Of a stretch of 64,000 nucleotides of DNA, positions 10,759 through 22,840 are shown piece after piece. Every line of letters begins with the position of its first letter. Positions within the stretch are counted from its first letter, which is position 1. Made by a program: the position numbers and the translations under genes. The DNA comes from Littorina saxatilis (taxonomy: Eukaryota > Mollusca > Gastropoda > Littorinimorpha > Littorinidae). Under the pieces are notes generated by a model. That model saw only the letters and a list, made by a program, of their open reading frames with translations. It was not told the DNA's origin and searched no databases. The stretch spans positions 37,283,317 to 37,347,316 of the forward strand of contig NC_090246.1 of the NCBI RefSeq assembly GCF_037325665.1, written 5' to 3'.

Positions 10759-13592
10759 ATGTTCAAGAGAAAATGGTTCCTACTTTGTTTTTATTCCAGT
10801 CTCACATTTCTCAAGAGCGAAGACAAGCTATTCTCCAAGTTTAAAAGTTCACCGTTGACAGGCCCGAACACTGCCCTGCGCCGCGACAACCAAACAGTCG
10901 TATCAACTTTTCGAACTTCGAAAAATGAAAATAAAATATCGGGGAATCTGTCATCTGTGGACAAAGAAACAACTGTCCCGAACATTGCCCAGCGCGACAC
11001 CCAAACGGTCCTATCAACTCCAAGAATTTCCAAAATGGAAAATACAACGTCGAATTATAATCTCGCATCTGTGGAAAACAGGGAAATATCGTCAGAAGTC
11101 TTCTTGAAATGTCTTCAGCGGAACGAGACTTTCAACTTGACGGTTGACGAAAGCAGTTCTGTGTCCCTCGTGCTCACGTTGTCTCATGAAGCAGTGTCAG
11201 AACGTACCGGAGTTTGGCGATGTAGGGTCGTCGTGGAAGGCCCACAGGGTAGTTCAGTGTCTGTTCTCCATTCTGAACAGACCTGTCACCATGGTAACGT
11301 TCTGTCAGTTTTGGAAAGACAGAGAACTGTCACGTGGGACGGCTGTAAGCGATGGGTGTCTCCTGGTTTTGACTTCCTGTCATCTGACGAACACGTTGAC
11401 GTCATTGTTACCTTGACTGACGTCAGCATTGGATACAAATTGGGGCTCAACGTCAGAGCAGTCTCTAAACTGGCGGAAAGGGACTTGTTGGTGCGGTTTG
11501 TAACTCCGAGATTAGGTATATTCTCATCTCTCTTGAAGTATTTAGAGTTTTCGCAGTTCAGTTGGCAATCGGACAATTGCTCCAATGACAATGTATGCCG
11601 GTAGGCCTAATAGGGGAAGGGCCCCTAATACAGGGGCGGACGAGGGGGGTGCACAGGGTGCACGTGCACCCCCCCTCCAGCAAAAAAAAAAATTGGAAAG
11701 CTGATTCTATGACTATTTATAAGTTCAAATGGCACCAGATGGCACCATTTTGCTTCTTTGAGCCAAAATTTTTTCCGGGGGGGCATGCCCCCGGACCCCC
11801 CTAGCAAATTCGGGCGCTTCGCGCCCATCACATTTACTTTCGATTCAAAGTGCACCCCCCCTTACAAAGCAACTGATCCGCCCCTGTAATATGGACCACC
11901 TCCTAATATGGACCACCTCCTGTTCTGACAAACTAACGGCGCTAGAGCGCTCAAAAAAGTTTTATTCGCTGTATTCACCCTCTCTGGATAACTGGCACAT
12001 GTCAAAACAGTTGCAGAATCACAAATCTTAAAACCGTTAGGCTTTTTCTCTTTTTTTCACTTTTGGCAGCGTTCACTCTAAATTTGCCGTCTTAAACGGA
12101 CTCGTTTCTGTCCACAGCCAAAGCTTTTATCACACAAAAATTGCTTTTTATGACAGCTGAGACCGCATTTGTTGCATTTTAGCAGTGTTGACCCCGAGTT
12201 TCTACTGCAAACAAAAAATAATAGCAAAATCTCAAAGTATGTGCGAGTCCCCTAATATGGACCACTTTCAACAAATCGAAGAAAATAAAAGCTAAAGGCT
12301 ATTTTCATTAATTCATTAAGAAGCTTGCTGGAAATAACCTATAACTAGCCCTCGAGATTTAACAAAAATATAACAAAAAGTCTTCTTTTCGTGGAAGTTG
12401 ATAATTTCACTTATTTTCACTCTGTTTTTGATAAGCTTTTTTAGTTTCCTGGTGTGCTTCAAATAATGCTCTCATCAACCCGAAACAGATAAATCTAGAG
12501 CATATTTTAATTACGCTGACTTGTACACTAAGTTGTTTCATGTTATTTTGAAATATAGGGGGCTTTTTACAGTGATTCGTGAGGGCCGCTTCACTGGTCC
12601 ATATTAGGCGCCCAGGCTCCTAATATGGACCCTTTGTGATTTTTTCTGTATTTAATTTTTGTTGAATGTCTATCAAAGCTATTTCACTCTATTTAGGCCT
12701 AACGGTTAACCTAAGACGGAGAGAAGGACTACCAAACACAAAATGAAACTTCTTCGCAAGAAAACAAGCTAGTTATCAGCATGAAACAAAAAGTGGTTCA
12801 TATTAGGGGCCCTTCCCCTACGTTCTGCCCCCCCTCCCCCTCTCATTCTCAACCGACAACTGCATCCCCACCCCAACCATGGTGCGGTTTGTAACTCCGA
12901 GATTAGGTGTGTTCTCATCTCTCTTGAAGTATATAGAGTTTTCTCAGTTCAGTTGGCAATCAGACAATTGTCCCAATGGCAATGTAGGCCTAGAACGTTC
13001 GCCCCCCCCCCCCCCCAGCCCCCCGCCCTTCTCCTCAACCGACAACTGCACCCCCTCCCCAACCATGGTAGGACAAGTGCCCCCTCCCCCTGCAGATCAC
13101 TACCTTCTGACCGTTGCCTACTTCACAAGTTCCTTTGACTGATATAACAGCAGGTCAAGCATCTGCTTCTTTCGTGTGTTTCACGTCGGCTCTACATCTG
13201 TGTTGTTATGTAGCTTGTTGTCTTATGTCCAGGCTATGTACAAACACCAGACTGGGATCCAGACGTGGATGGTCCGACTCCAACAGTGGAACGCTGGGCC
13301 ACAGTCACCGTACCGAGCGGCCTTGCGGTCATGGTCAGCGTTGTACATCTGCGTACAGGTTCATACGCGTTTTGCCCCTTCACTTTTCTCGCCCTCTACC
13401 AACAGGACGATGGCGAGGACGACAAGACGAGAGTGTGGAAATCGTGCAATGATACGCGTTATCGTCCTGACCCTGTCCTTATCAGCACTCGCGTTTTGCA
13501 TGTGCATTTTGTGCAGAGGGACGTTATGGAAAACCAAGCCTTCAGGATAGTGTTTTCTTTTCATCAGGTAGGATGTTCACCTCTGTGTGTGC

Positions 13593-13664
<72 letters not shown>

Positions 13665-16600
13665 CTCAGTGTTCGTCTGTCTGTCTCTCTCAGTGTCTGT
13701 CTATTCGAGTTTATGTCCTTTCACGCAATTGCAAAGGGAGAGCTCTCACGTTTTCCAGAGTAACTTATGACAACTTAAATTATGATTTTTTATATATTTG
13801 TTCAGAAATCAGTGTTACCAGAACGACTACCAAGTGGGATGTGGAACTGCTCCGTGCCCAGCTGGCCTGACTTCAAGCACCACTTTCTCTGCAACCTCAG
13901 GTTCGACTGCGACGACAGAGAAGATGAAAACAATTGTAGTGACTACAAGCTCTGTCGAGACCACGGTGTCAGCTTTGCTGGGCGCTGTTTTTTCAGTCTT
14001 CCCAGTGCCAGCATTTACGAAAACTGGTACAGCGGAAGAGCAAAATGCCGGAGTCTTGGTGGAGAACTTGCGAGCTTGAAAACGTCAGACATGTGGAATA
14101 GCGTCCCGTACTTGCTGCAGATGGACCGCTACAGTAGATGGGTGGATCTACGTGTTGGCTTTCGCTCGGCTTCTCCGTCACTGCCACACATGTGAGTTCA
14201 AAGACACACAGTACCGTGTCAACGATTCGGTTCACCATTTCAAATCAGGATAGGCTTAATCTTGGACACATAACAACAATCAACAGCCTTGGTGCTCTTT
14301 GCGCAGAGGAAGAATTTTAACTGACACGAGTGTCGATCATCAAAAAGAACCACTCTGCCATTGGGGGGGGGGGGGGGGGGGGGGGGGAGGGGGGGGGGAG
14401 GGGGGGAATGTATTTGTCCATCAGACCTAGTAGAAGGAAAGGTTCAACGGAATTATCTAACGTATGAAGTTTAACTTGTTCACGTAGCCTTCGAAAAAAA
14501 ACATGCCGGCTGTATATTTTGCAAGTTTCTAAAAGTCTCAAGACACACTAATTTCAGTATCACTGATATGCACAGAAAATATTTCAGGAGCCCCAAACTT
14601 GTTGTTGTTGTCGTTGTTGCAGCTGCTGTTGTTGTTTAATTCAAATCTGTTGCAGGTATCACCATACATCACAGCACGAAGACGGCACTGTAGCGTACTT
14701 CGGACGCTACCAGAAAATGGTTTTCCATCCAAACCTGTGCGGGTTTTTCAGAGTATATGAACTGTCTGGCAAATTGTATCTTTCTCATTGCACACAAAAC
14801 AGCATTCATTTCCATTACTTACTCTGTGAGAAAGAACTTTCCAGCAGTCGCGATGTAGATGACAGTGATGCGAGGAATTATCCACATTCTGAACCAGAAA
14901 TGGTACCGTTTTCGCCCTCCACTCAGAAAAACTCTCGATTCCAACCTGTCGTTTGTCCCGATGGTCATGTGACCCACGACTGTTTTGCGTGTGATGTTCA
15001 GAGCGCGTGCTGGGCCAAAGACGAAGTCACGGTCAGTAGTTCTCGGCATACTTGGGGCAGGCCTTTGGCCTCTTCGTGTCCAGTGACCTTGGTGACGCTT
15101 CCTCCGTCCTTGACCTGTCGCGATGGTCTGATGCACGTGCCCTACAGTGTTGTATGTGACTACCAGAAACACTGCCCTGACAACAGCGATGAGGATTTGT
15201 GTGTGTATCCATCTTGTACCAGTAGTGTGCCACAGTTTCAGTGTGCAAACAAGCAGGTTTGGTGCAACAAACAAACAAACAAACAACAACAACAAAAACA
15301 ACAACACCTCAACAGTTTAAGTCCTGCAGTTGAAAATACAGAACCGTGTTATTTCAAGCCTGAGGTTCTTTAAGAGAACAGCTAAGCTTCAGTGGAGAGA
15401 AAAAAAAACTACATTTGTTAAGATATAAATTTCGAAGATCAAGTTATTTCTCAATGAAATTGCGCTCATTAGCAAATATTTGCCCAGACTATAGCCCATG
15501 TCCCGAGGAATGAAGAAAAGTTACTCTTCATGCACACACGGGCGCGCGAAAATTTCTTTATTAAACTGCCAATCCAAAATCTTTGAAGCCCGGGGGCCCG
15601 GGTAGCTCAGGTGGTAGAGCACTGGACTTGTGATCGAGAGGTCGCTGGTTCGAATCCGGGCCGGGACGGACACGGGTCAACTTTATGTGCAGACCCAGAG
15701 ACGGTATCCATCTCCCACCCCCGTGTCACCACAATGGCACGTTAAAGATCTTGGTCATTCTACCATAAGTGCAGATGGCTGATACCACCTAAACACGCAA
15801 ACATCAAAAAGCCGTGAGGGCGTAAAACTCGAATCGTATAAACCAATTCATGTCCAATATAGGCAATTAAGACCTGACAGACAATAAGCCCCTTAAAATT
15901 TACTTTTTTACTTTGAAGCCCACCGCACACACAACACACACACTTACACGCACAAAACGGTGTGTTTGCTAGCTTTCTTGATTTTGCTTTGTGTCCTCTC
16001 CGAATAGGATGTCAAACATTTAGAAAAGCAAGTCTTAAAAGAACGACAGATTTCAAATGAAGGCAAACAGATGTTATGAAGAGAACATTTAAGAAAGCAT
16101 GATCTTAAAGTTACTGAACTTCTCACATCCTGATGCACTTTCAGTCCTGCCTCATCCATTTGAAAATATACCAAGTTTCATTCTTGCAAGGAGTCGAAAA
16201 CTGCAATTGTTTTACAAACATTTTTTTATCGTTGTCCAGGCGGGACACGGTTAGGCGGAAAAAGCCCAAGAAAGAGAGGCAGAAGTGCTCGATCAGGTCC
16301 CGCAGGTAAACTGCAAGTCTAATTACGTCAAAAGCCAACAAGGAAGTCTATCATTTTCGCCAGGAGAGATAGTTCTTTCTATCTTATGTAGTTTACCTTG
16401 AGTACGTTAGAAAATTGTAAAACAATGTACTTGGTTCCATTTTGGCATGCCGCACACAGTATTTAGCCCGAGAAGGTCATCACGGAAATGTTAACCACAT
16501 TTGGGCGGGAGATGCACACTGACTAGCCGCCTAAAGTTTTGTTTGGCTGGTAACACTAAAGGCATGTGTAGGGAGAGTTGTGTCAATGTTTTGGCTATGC

Positions 16601-16863
16601 ATTTCTTATCTGCGACATACATCGTTGTTTCAACTGTGCTCTGATGCGTTCTACATCTTTAAAGATGAAGGTTTGGCCAGAAGAGATGGAAGGGGAGGAA
16701 ATGGGGAATCTTGAAACGGGATTGACACTGTAACAAGCTGCGTGTGTGGGCAGTGTGGGTCTCGCTCAATGAGCCTTTCTTACTTGATTGTTAGCTTGAT
16801 TTTACCCCAACATGCAACCTTCTCTGTGTCTTTAGCTCTGTGTGTGTATGCACTTGTCTGACT

Positions 16864-16952
<89 letters not shown>

Positions 16953-19051
16953 GTATCCCGCTGATGAAGCGTTGCGATGGCCTGGAGCAGTGTCTAGACG
17001 GGTCGGACGAACTGCAGTGTGGTGGCATCAGTCGTCTACCCCAAGACTACCCTCCGCCTCCTGCGCTGGTCAACTTCACTGGCCGTGGACGATTCACCGT
17101 CACTGTCCTGAACATTTCAGCCTTGTCGCCCCACAATGGAACGATCTGCCCCGAGACTCACTTCCAGTGCCCTGGAGGCGGTTACTGCGTGCCCGTGTAC
17201 GTGAGATGTAACGGGGTCCTGGACTGCCCCGGCCATGAGGACGAGGTGGGGTGTGAGGGGACAAGGTGTGCAGGGTTCTACCGCTGCCGGGGCTCCAGGG
17301 TATGTGTGCACGTGAAGCACGTGTGTGACGGCTGGCCGCAGTGTCCTCAGCACGACGACGAGAGGTTCTGTCACCTGACCTGTCCCCGCACCTGCACGTG
17401 CCACGGTCTGGCCTTCACCTGCAGGGGTCACCACGTGGAGGTCAGCGAGTATGGAGACCTGCGCTACCTCGATGCCAGGGGAAGCGGTATGGACATGCGT
17501 CTCCTTGCCAACAACAGCATGTTGATTCATCTAAGCCTGGCTAACTGTCAACTCACCTATCTTGACAACATTTCTCTTCCAAATCTTAGAAGCCTCGACA
17601 TAAGCGAAAACCATATTCGCAGTATCTACACTGAATACTGGAAGCTTTTTTCAAACCTTGAGGTTCTATTCTTTGCAGAAAACCCTCTGACTTCTTTTGT
17701 TCTGGCTGATAATACAGTCACGGCTGCCAAATTCATAAAGTTACTCGCGCTTGACCTCTCAAACACCCCAATTACCACTGTCAACAGAGGCTTCCTTGGG
17801 GTCTTTCCGAATTTGCGCCTTTTGAACGTTTCCTACACAGGAGTAGACCTGGTTTCTGAAGGAGGATTCATGTCCATTGCAAAGCTTCATGTGCTAGACA
17901 TCAGAGGATGCCCTTTATCCTGGTTCCCATCATCTCTGTTTCAAGGTTTGACTGAACTGCGCGCATTGCACACAGACAACTACAAGATGTGTTGCCCCGT
18001 TCTCCTACCACAGGGTTTCAATGTAGACGATTGTGAGGCGCCCGCGCAGGTGATATCTGCGTGTGACTTTCTTCTTGGTCCTCAAGTTCTTCGTGTCCTG
18101 TTTCCAATCTTTACCATTCTGTCTACTCTCGGGAACCTTGTCTTACTGACCGTGCTCATCAGAAAGGGACAAGGCCAGTCAGCTGCAGGTATTCTGCTGG
18201 TCACTGTATGCTTCTCCCACGTGGTGATGGGTGTGTACACGGCGATTATAAGCATGGCGCACTTGCTGTATCATGGCACGTATCTGTTTCAAGATAAAGT
18301 TTGGAGATACGGTATCACATGCACTGCTTCCGCTTTTTTGTCCTCTCTCTCTTCGCAGGTCTCCACGCTCACCTTGTTCTTGATCACAGTAGACAGTTGT
18401 CTGGGGCTAGGCTGCTGTCCTTGGGGCCCAAGGCAGAGGTTTGGACGCAGGTCCTCTCGTGTGGCCTGTGTGGCAGCTTGGATTGTTGGTATTGTCATTA
18501 CTGCTCTGCTGGTCTTTCCTGTGTCACCCAATCCAGCACTCCACAGCCAAACGGCTGTCTGCCTACCAGTGCCTTTGTCAAGCGACGGCATCGAGGACTA
18601 TGGATTTGTCTTTATGACAGTCACTGTGTTGAATGTCTGCGTGTCTGTCATGACAGCCGCGGGACAGCTTGTTGTGTTCGTGCCCATGTGCGTTAGCGAT
18701 GAAGTCACTGAGAAAGCGATTCTGGAACATGATGACAGCGATCTCTTACCATTGGCAGTCACAGACGATCGGTTTTCAAATGCTCGCTTCTCGGCCACTA
18801 TAGCAGCAATGGATTTCTTTAGATGTGTTTTCATTGGTGGCTTCTTCTTATTGTTTTCTAGCGGGGCTACTCTCATCAGGGACATGTACTCAGTTCTGGT
18901 GCTTGTTGCGTTGCCTATGAGTTCCTGTCTCACTCCCGTTTTGTATATCCTAAACATTTTGATCGAGCAAAGGCGACTGACTCGACAAAGGCGTTTATTG
19001 AAAATTATCTTGGCACGAAGCAGAATTCAGAAACACCATAGGCGCCGCTAG
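10759..19051 (+). CDS. Receptor gene B: CUB/LDLa/C-type lectin/LRR seven-transmembrane receptor (GRL101-like LGR), complete
   Basis: Five exons: 10759-11515, 13233-13567, 13806-14191, 14656-15256 and 16952-19051; all splice borders are AG/GT and phases agree, giving 1392 aa. The start follows a hydrophobic signal (MFKRKWFLLCFYSSLTFLKS). Domains by residue: tandem-repeat linker about 35-105; CUB-like 112-250; CUB-like 253-364 (GYVQTPDWDP); LDLa about 377-410; C-type lectin about 415-550; LDLa about 560-690, partly atypical; an LDLa split by the last intron (FQCANKQ joined to CIPLMKRCDG); two more LDLa to about 830; LRR cap and 5-6 LRRs about 835-1035; Cys-rich hinge (CCPVLLPQGF); 7TM 1069-1370; basic tail. 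The 7TM lacks several class A motifs (see findings). It is likely a plasma-membrane receptor; ligand and signalling are unknown. Each exon or exon pair is matched in gene A. Confidence 0.92.
11611..12820. mobile_element. Inverted-repeat DNA transposon (nonautonomous)
   Basis: The ends are inverted: TAGGGGAAGGGCCCCTAATA on the left and TATTAGGGGCCCTTCCCCTA on the right, with CCTAATATGGACC motifs repeated inside. No coding sequence is seen. It sits in intron 1 of gene B, within the first of two copies of a local duplication, and contains a second element at 11631-11886. Confidence 0.8.
11631..11886. mobile_element. hAT-like MITE nested in the preceding element
   Basis: The termini CAGGGGCGGA and TCCGCCCCTG are perfect inverted repeats, flanked on both sides by TAATA (a 5-bp duplication). 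A second member with the same ends lies at 19340-19837. Confidence 0.75.
12873..12995 (+). pseudogene. Duplicated fragment of gene B exon 1 end
   Basis: About 110 bases are nearly identical to 11485-11605. They cover the last codons of exon 1 (VRFVTPRLG), its splice donor and the start of the intron. No acceptor precedes it, so it is unlikely to be spliced in. A spare donor is present (TTAG then GTGTGT). Confidence 0.85.
13590..13665. repeat. (GT)n microsatellite in intron 2 of gene B
   Basis: GT dinucleotides over about 75 bases with one TATG interruption, starting 25 bases after the donor at 13568. Confidence 0.95.
14359..14407. repeat. Poly-G tract
   Basis: Nearly pure G over about 48 bases with single A interruptions, in intron 3 of gene B. 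It is a possible G-quadruplex and a likely assembly trouble spot. Confidence 0.9.
15592..15910 (+). repeat. tRNA-derived SINE with target-site duplication
   Basis: The tRNA-like head (GGTAGCTCAGGTGGTAGAGC, box B GGTTCGAATCC) is followed by a body with GGCACGTTAAAGATC and GCCGTGAGGGCG and a T-rich end. It is flanked by an 11-bp direct repeat CTTTGAAGCCC at 15581-15591 and 15911-15921. The head alone would resemble a tRNA gene, but the body and duplication show a SINE. It lies in intron 4 of gene B. Confidence 0.85.
16868..16950. repeat. (TG)n tract forming the 3' splice-site region of gene B exon 5
   Basis: About 80 bases of TG with one TATG break run directly into GCAG and the exon start at 16952. 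There is no ordinary pyrimidine tract. Confidence 0.95.
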
Positions 19052-19339
19052 TCAAAACTAAAGTGCAAGTGAACCTTGGTTGGACACACAATCCAATATA
19101 ATTCAACACAATACATTTATATTAGTCTCAAAAACGAACAATGTGTGCAAAGTCCTACAGGCTGTTAGCCTACATGATAGCTCAAGATAGCCCAGGTTAA
19201 AGGAAACACGATATATTGCAGAAATGTCATTAGTCAGAGGAGTGATGATTTGAAAATCTGCGATTTGGGTGTTGTCCTGCTTGAAAGTAGTCTACCTTTT
19301 TTCCTATATAAACGATCATGTATACCACCACATATCTAC

Positions 19340-19837
19340 CAGGAGTGGATCACTTCATTTTTAGGGGGGGGGGGGGGGCGACCAAATTTGTTTTAGGGAC
19401 AATTCGACGACGCAAAGCGTTTAGTTGAGGGCCAAGAAAAATGTCAAAAATGTTGATAAAGACATGGAAAATGGAGCAATCTGGTGCACTCTGAGCCAAG
19501 AAACTTCCCTTAATACACCTTCCAAAAAGTAAATTTATTAGACAAATTTGGATCAAAACAAGGACAACTGATCGATCTGGTGCAACCTGGGCCCACACAT
19601 TAGCCAACTACTTTCCAAAACCGTCACTTAGAAGACAGAGGCCGGCTCCTAGGGAGGTCCGGGGGTATGCCCCCCCCCCCCCCCCGAGAAATATTAATAC
19701 AAATCAAGGAAAATGGAGCAATCTGGTGCAATCTGGGCCATACATTTTTCTTTATTCTCAAATTTTTTTTATTTTTTATTTTATTTTATTTTTTAGGCGA
19801 AGGGAAACCCCGGAAACCCCCCCTGGATCCGCCCCTG
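19340..19837. mobile_element. hAT-like nonautonomous element
   Basis: The ends CAGGAGTGGATC and GATCCGCCCCTG are imperfect inverted repeats flanked by TCTAC on both sides. Inside, a segment with AAAATGGAGCAATCTGGTGCA occurs twice and poly-G/poly-C runs are present. No transposase is seen. Confidence 0.65.
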
Positions 19838-21978
19838 TCTACCAAGGCGTTTACTTTGAAAAAGAGCATCTTTTCATTTGGACACATACCTAAAAACAAC
19901 TGTACAGAGTGGGGCCTTCTTGCTGAATTAGTTCAAATTTTTCATTGACATTGCCGTCGTTGACTTGCGTATTTTTACACACACAAAACTTCTAAGAAAA
20001 TGATCTGATAAAAATGTCCATTCCGATCAGGCTTGCTAACTTTTGGCAAAATGTTGAAGTTAAAAGATGCTTTTATCCCGAGGGAAAAAAAAGCCTTGAC
20101 ATATCTGTGGTAGTAAGCAGGGTCGCTTGCAGGAGAAAGAATGTACCTTCAACAGTTTTAACCAGCACAAGTGAATTTACCAAGAGGCAAACTTAGCTCA
20201 GAAAGGTGAAAAATCATAGAGAATATCGTACTCCAGTCCTAGGGATGATGAGTGCAAGGGACTGCTCTTGATTCTATCAATGAATTGTTCTGAGTGATGA
20301 GAATGCACATGAAGCGAGTCATTGGTATGATTGAAGGCGGTCTTAAAACAGAACAATCGTGTGTGTGTGTGGGGGGGGGGGGGGGGGGAGAGAGAGAGAG
20401 AGGAAGAGATGGCGGGGAGCGTGTCTGTGAAAGTCTACATGTAGGCAGAAACAGGCATGAGCGGTTAACTGAGTGGGAAGTTAACGAAGTATCCGAACAA
20501 TTGGGGTTACGCCCGACATGTAGAACCTGGAGCTGGGCGCTATACGTGGTGATTTGCAGCAGTATAGAGTCATGTGAACAGTTTTGGCGGAGGTTGTTGA
20601 TGACAGGTAGCTTGCGACTGTTAATGCTTTGGGGAGGTCTGTTTGGGACTGCTTCCTGGCTTTGCCTTTGACGCCAGCTCTGTGCTTTCTTCATTCCAAG
20701 AAGCTCATCATTAATAGCTTCAGCTTCACTGCTTCACTGCGTCCAGATGCTGCTTCATCTGTTGTGTTCCTCCTTCAACTCTTCCATTTGCACCTTGTGG
20801 TCTTGCCTTTCGGCCTTAGAGTTGCGATCTGCTCTGGTCTGAAAGTCAAGCAAATCGCGGCTTTGAAGGCGGAGGATCAGGTCATTGGGTTCTTCTCTTG
20901 AAGGAACAGAGACGCTGATAGCCAGTAACTTCATTAGAACCAGCAACAGGGACGTCGGCAGTGGTGTCGTCGCTGTTGGTGTCACCGCCGCCAGAGTACC
21001 AGCCGCTACCGGCAGCAATGACGTCGGTAGTGGTGCCGTCGCTATTGTTGCTGAGTGACGTCATCACCGCCCGACGCTGTTGTGCGCCCAGGCACAATCA
21101 CCACTGATTACACACATTCTCGTCTTTCACGTAAACAATAAATAAATGAATACAAAAAAGATCAATAACAGATGCCGTGGGGGGGGGGGGGGGGGGGGGT
21201 TAGGGCTGTGAAAGTGTAGGCCTACACGTTTTCCTTAGTTTCATCCGGTGGTACTGTGCCGAGCTTGTGGATGATATGAGACTCCATCAGTGTTCTCCGA
21301 AAGTTTGAAGGCAATGTGTTGGCGAGTTACTCAAATGTATTATTTTTTGTCTCATTTCCCGCTAAAACGGCTTCAAAAACTGTCTTTTATGCCTTCTGAG
21401 AGGGGTTGACACCTACACCGCTCAGCATGCCGTATAGCGTCCTTGGTAGACAAGATATGTGAACAAAACTGACTGATTTGGATGCAGATTTGATTGTTCT
21501 GTCTAAACATGTTTCGTTTTAGCAGTTCTGATTTTTTGTCAATCATATGTTTTAACGCGGGAACCTTGATTTTGCGAATTTGATTTTGGGGGTGTCTGTA
21601 TTGTAGGTTCCACTGTATCGACCGACACTACGTCATGTATACTCAATCTGTTTTCTGAATAAGTTAGGGGAATGAACGGCCTTTCCAGTCATATAATTGG
21701 TTTTACGATAAACGGCCTCATCTGAAAGATCTGCCCTCATGATCAAACGCATGAGTACATTTTTTTTATGAAGAATAGTGTAGTAATGAACTGTTCTTTT
21801 ACAGGGTACCGTGTAATCGCCCATCCCCTCCTTGGAGGCAAAATTGTTGCACAAGGGGAGGTGGGGGGGGGGGGGGGGGGTCGCTTACAAGGAATTTTAC
21901 GGGTTTACCGCGACATATCTGCCTGGGTGAGTTTTCACGTGGAATAATAGCATTCTGTCACTCGGACTCATATCGAAA
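19838..21978. other. Gene-free stretch, mostly unclassified
   Basis: No gene could be supported. It holds a G-run and GA tract (20370-20402), a poly-G run at 21179-21200, and a block at 20224-20340 that recurs at 23056-23175 (ATGAGTGCAAGGGACTGCTCTTG). A short minus-strand frame near 20882-21097 looks only weakly protein-like. Confidence 0.5.
20224..20345. repeat. Dispersed repeat, copy 1
   Basis: About 120 bases resemble 23056-23175, sharing TCAATGAATTGTTCTGA, ATGCACATGAAGCGA and TCATTGGTATGATTGAAGGC. Class unknown. Confidence 0.7.
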
Positions 21979-22840
21979 ACAAGTTTTGACTAAATGTTTT
22001 AACATAGAGGGGGAATCGAGACGAGGGTCGGGGTGTATGTGTGTGTGTGTGTGTGTGTGTCTCCCGGTCTGTCTGTCTGTGCGTGTGTGTGTGTAGAGCG
22101 ATTCAGAGTAAACTACTGGACCGATCTTTTTGAAATTTTACATGAGAGTTCCTGGGTATGATATCCCCAGATGATTTTTTCATTTTTTGGATAAACGTCT
22201 TTGATGACGTCATATCCGGCTTTTTGTAAAAGTTGAGGCGGCACTGTCACACCTTCCTTTTTCAATCAAATTGATTGAAATTTTGGCCAAGCAATCTTCG
22301 ACGAAGGCCGGACTTCGGTATTGCATTTCAGCATGGAGGCTTAAAAATTAATTAATGACTTTGGTTATTGAAAATTTGAAAATTGTAATTAAAATAAATT
22401 TTTTATACAACGATCCAAAATTACTTTTATTTTATTCTTCATCATGTTCTGATTCCAAAAACATATAAATATGTTATATACGGATTAAAATCAATCTCTG
22501 AAAATTAAAAATATAACAATTATGATTCAAATTAAATTTCCGAAATCGTTTTAAAAACAATTTCATCTTGTTCCTTGTCGGTTCCTCATTCCAAAAACAT
22601 ATAGATATGATATGTTTGGATCATAAAAACACGCTCAGAAAGTTAAAACGAAGAGAGGTACAGAAAAGCGTGCTATGCAGCACAGCACAACCGCTACCGC
22701 GCTAAACAGGCTCGTCACTTTCACTGCCTTTTGCACTAGCGGCGGACTACGGTCATTGTGAAAAAATGCAGTGCGTTCAGTTTCATTCTGTGAGTTCCAC
22801 AGCTTGACTAAATGTAGTAATTTCGCCTTACGCGACTTGT
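21979..22840 (-). repeat. ~870 bp repeat family, minus orientation
   Basis: In family orientation it starts ACAAGTCGCGTAAGGCGAAA and ends in CTTGACTAAATG-type sequence, with inverted TTTAGTCAAG and CTTGACTAAA near the two ends. Two internal blocks carry TATGTTTTTGGAATCAG, and a CA microsatellite precedes the CGACCCTCGTCTCGATTCCC end. Noncoding. Other copies lie at 25889, 26923, 37455, 60260 and 61126. Confidence 0.85.

Noticed and set aside
12879-13142. Second copy of exon 1's end as a separate exon or gene
   Set aside because: It has no acceptor and no start of its own, and it reads into poly-C sequence; it is a duplicated fragment.
15592-15670. Possible tRNA gene
   Set aside because: The head is continuous with a SINE body and sits inside an 11-bp target-site duplication. 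The same reasoning applies to heads at 44430-44498, 54583-54655 and 58670-58750.
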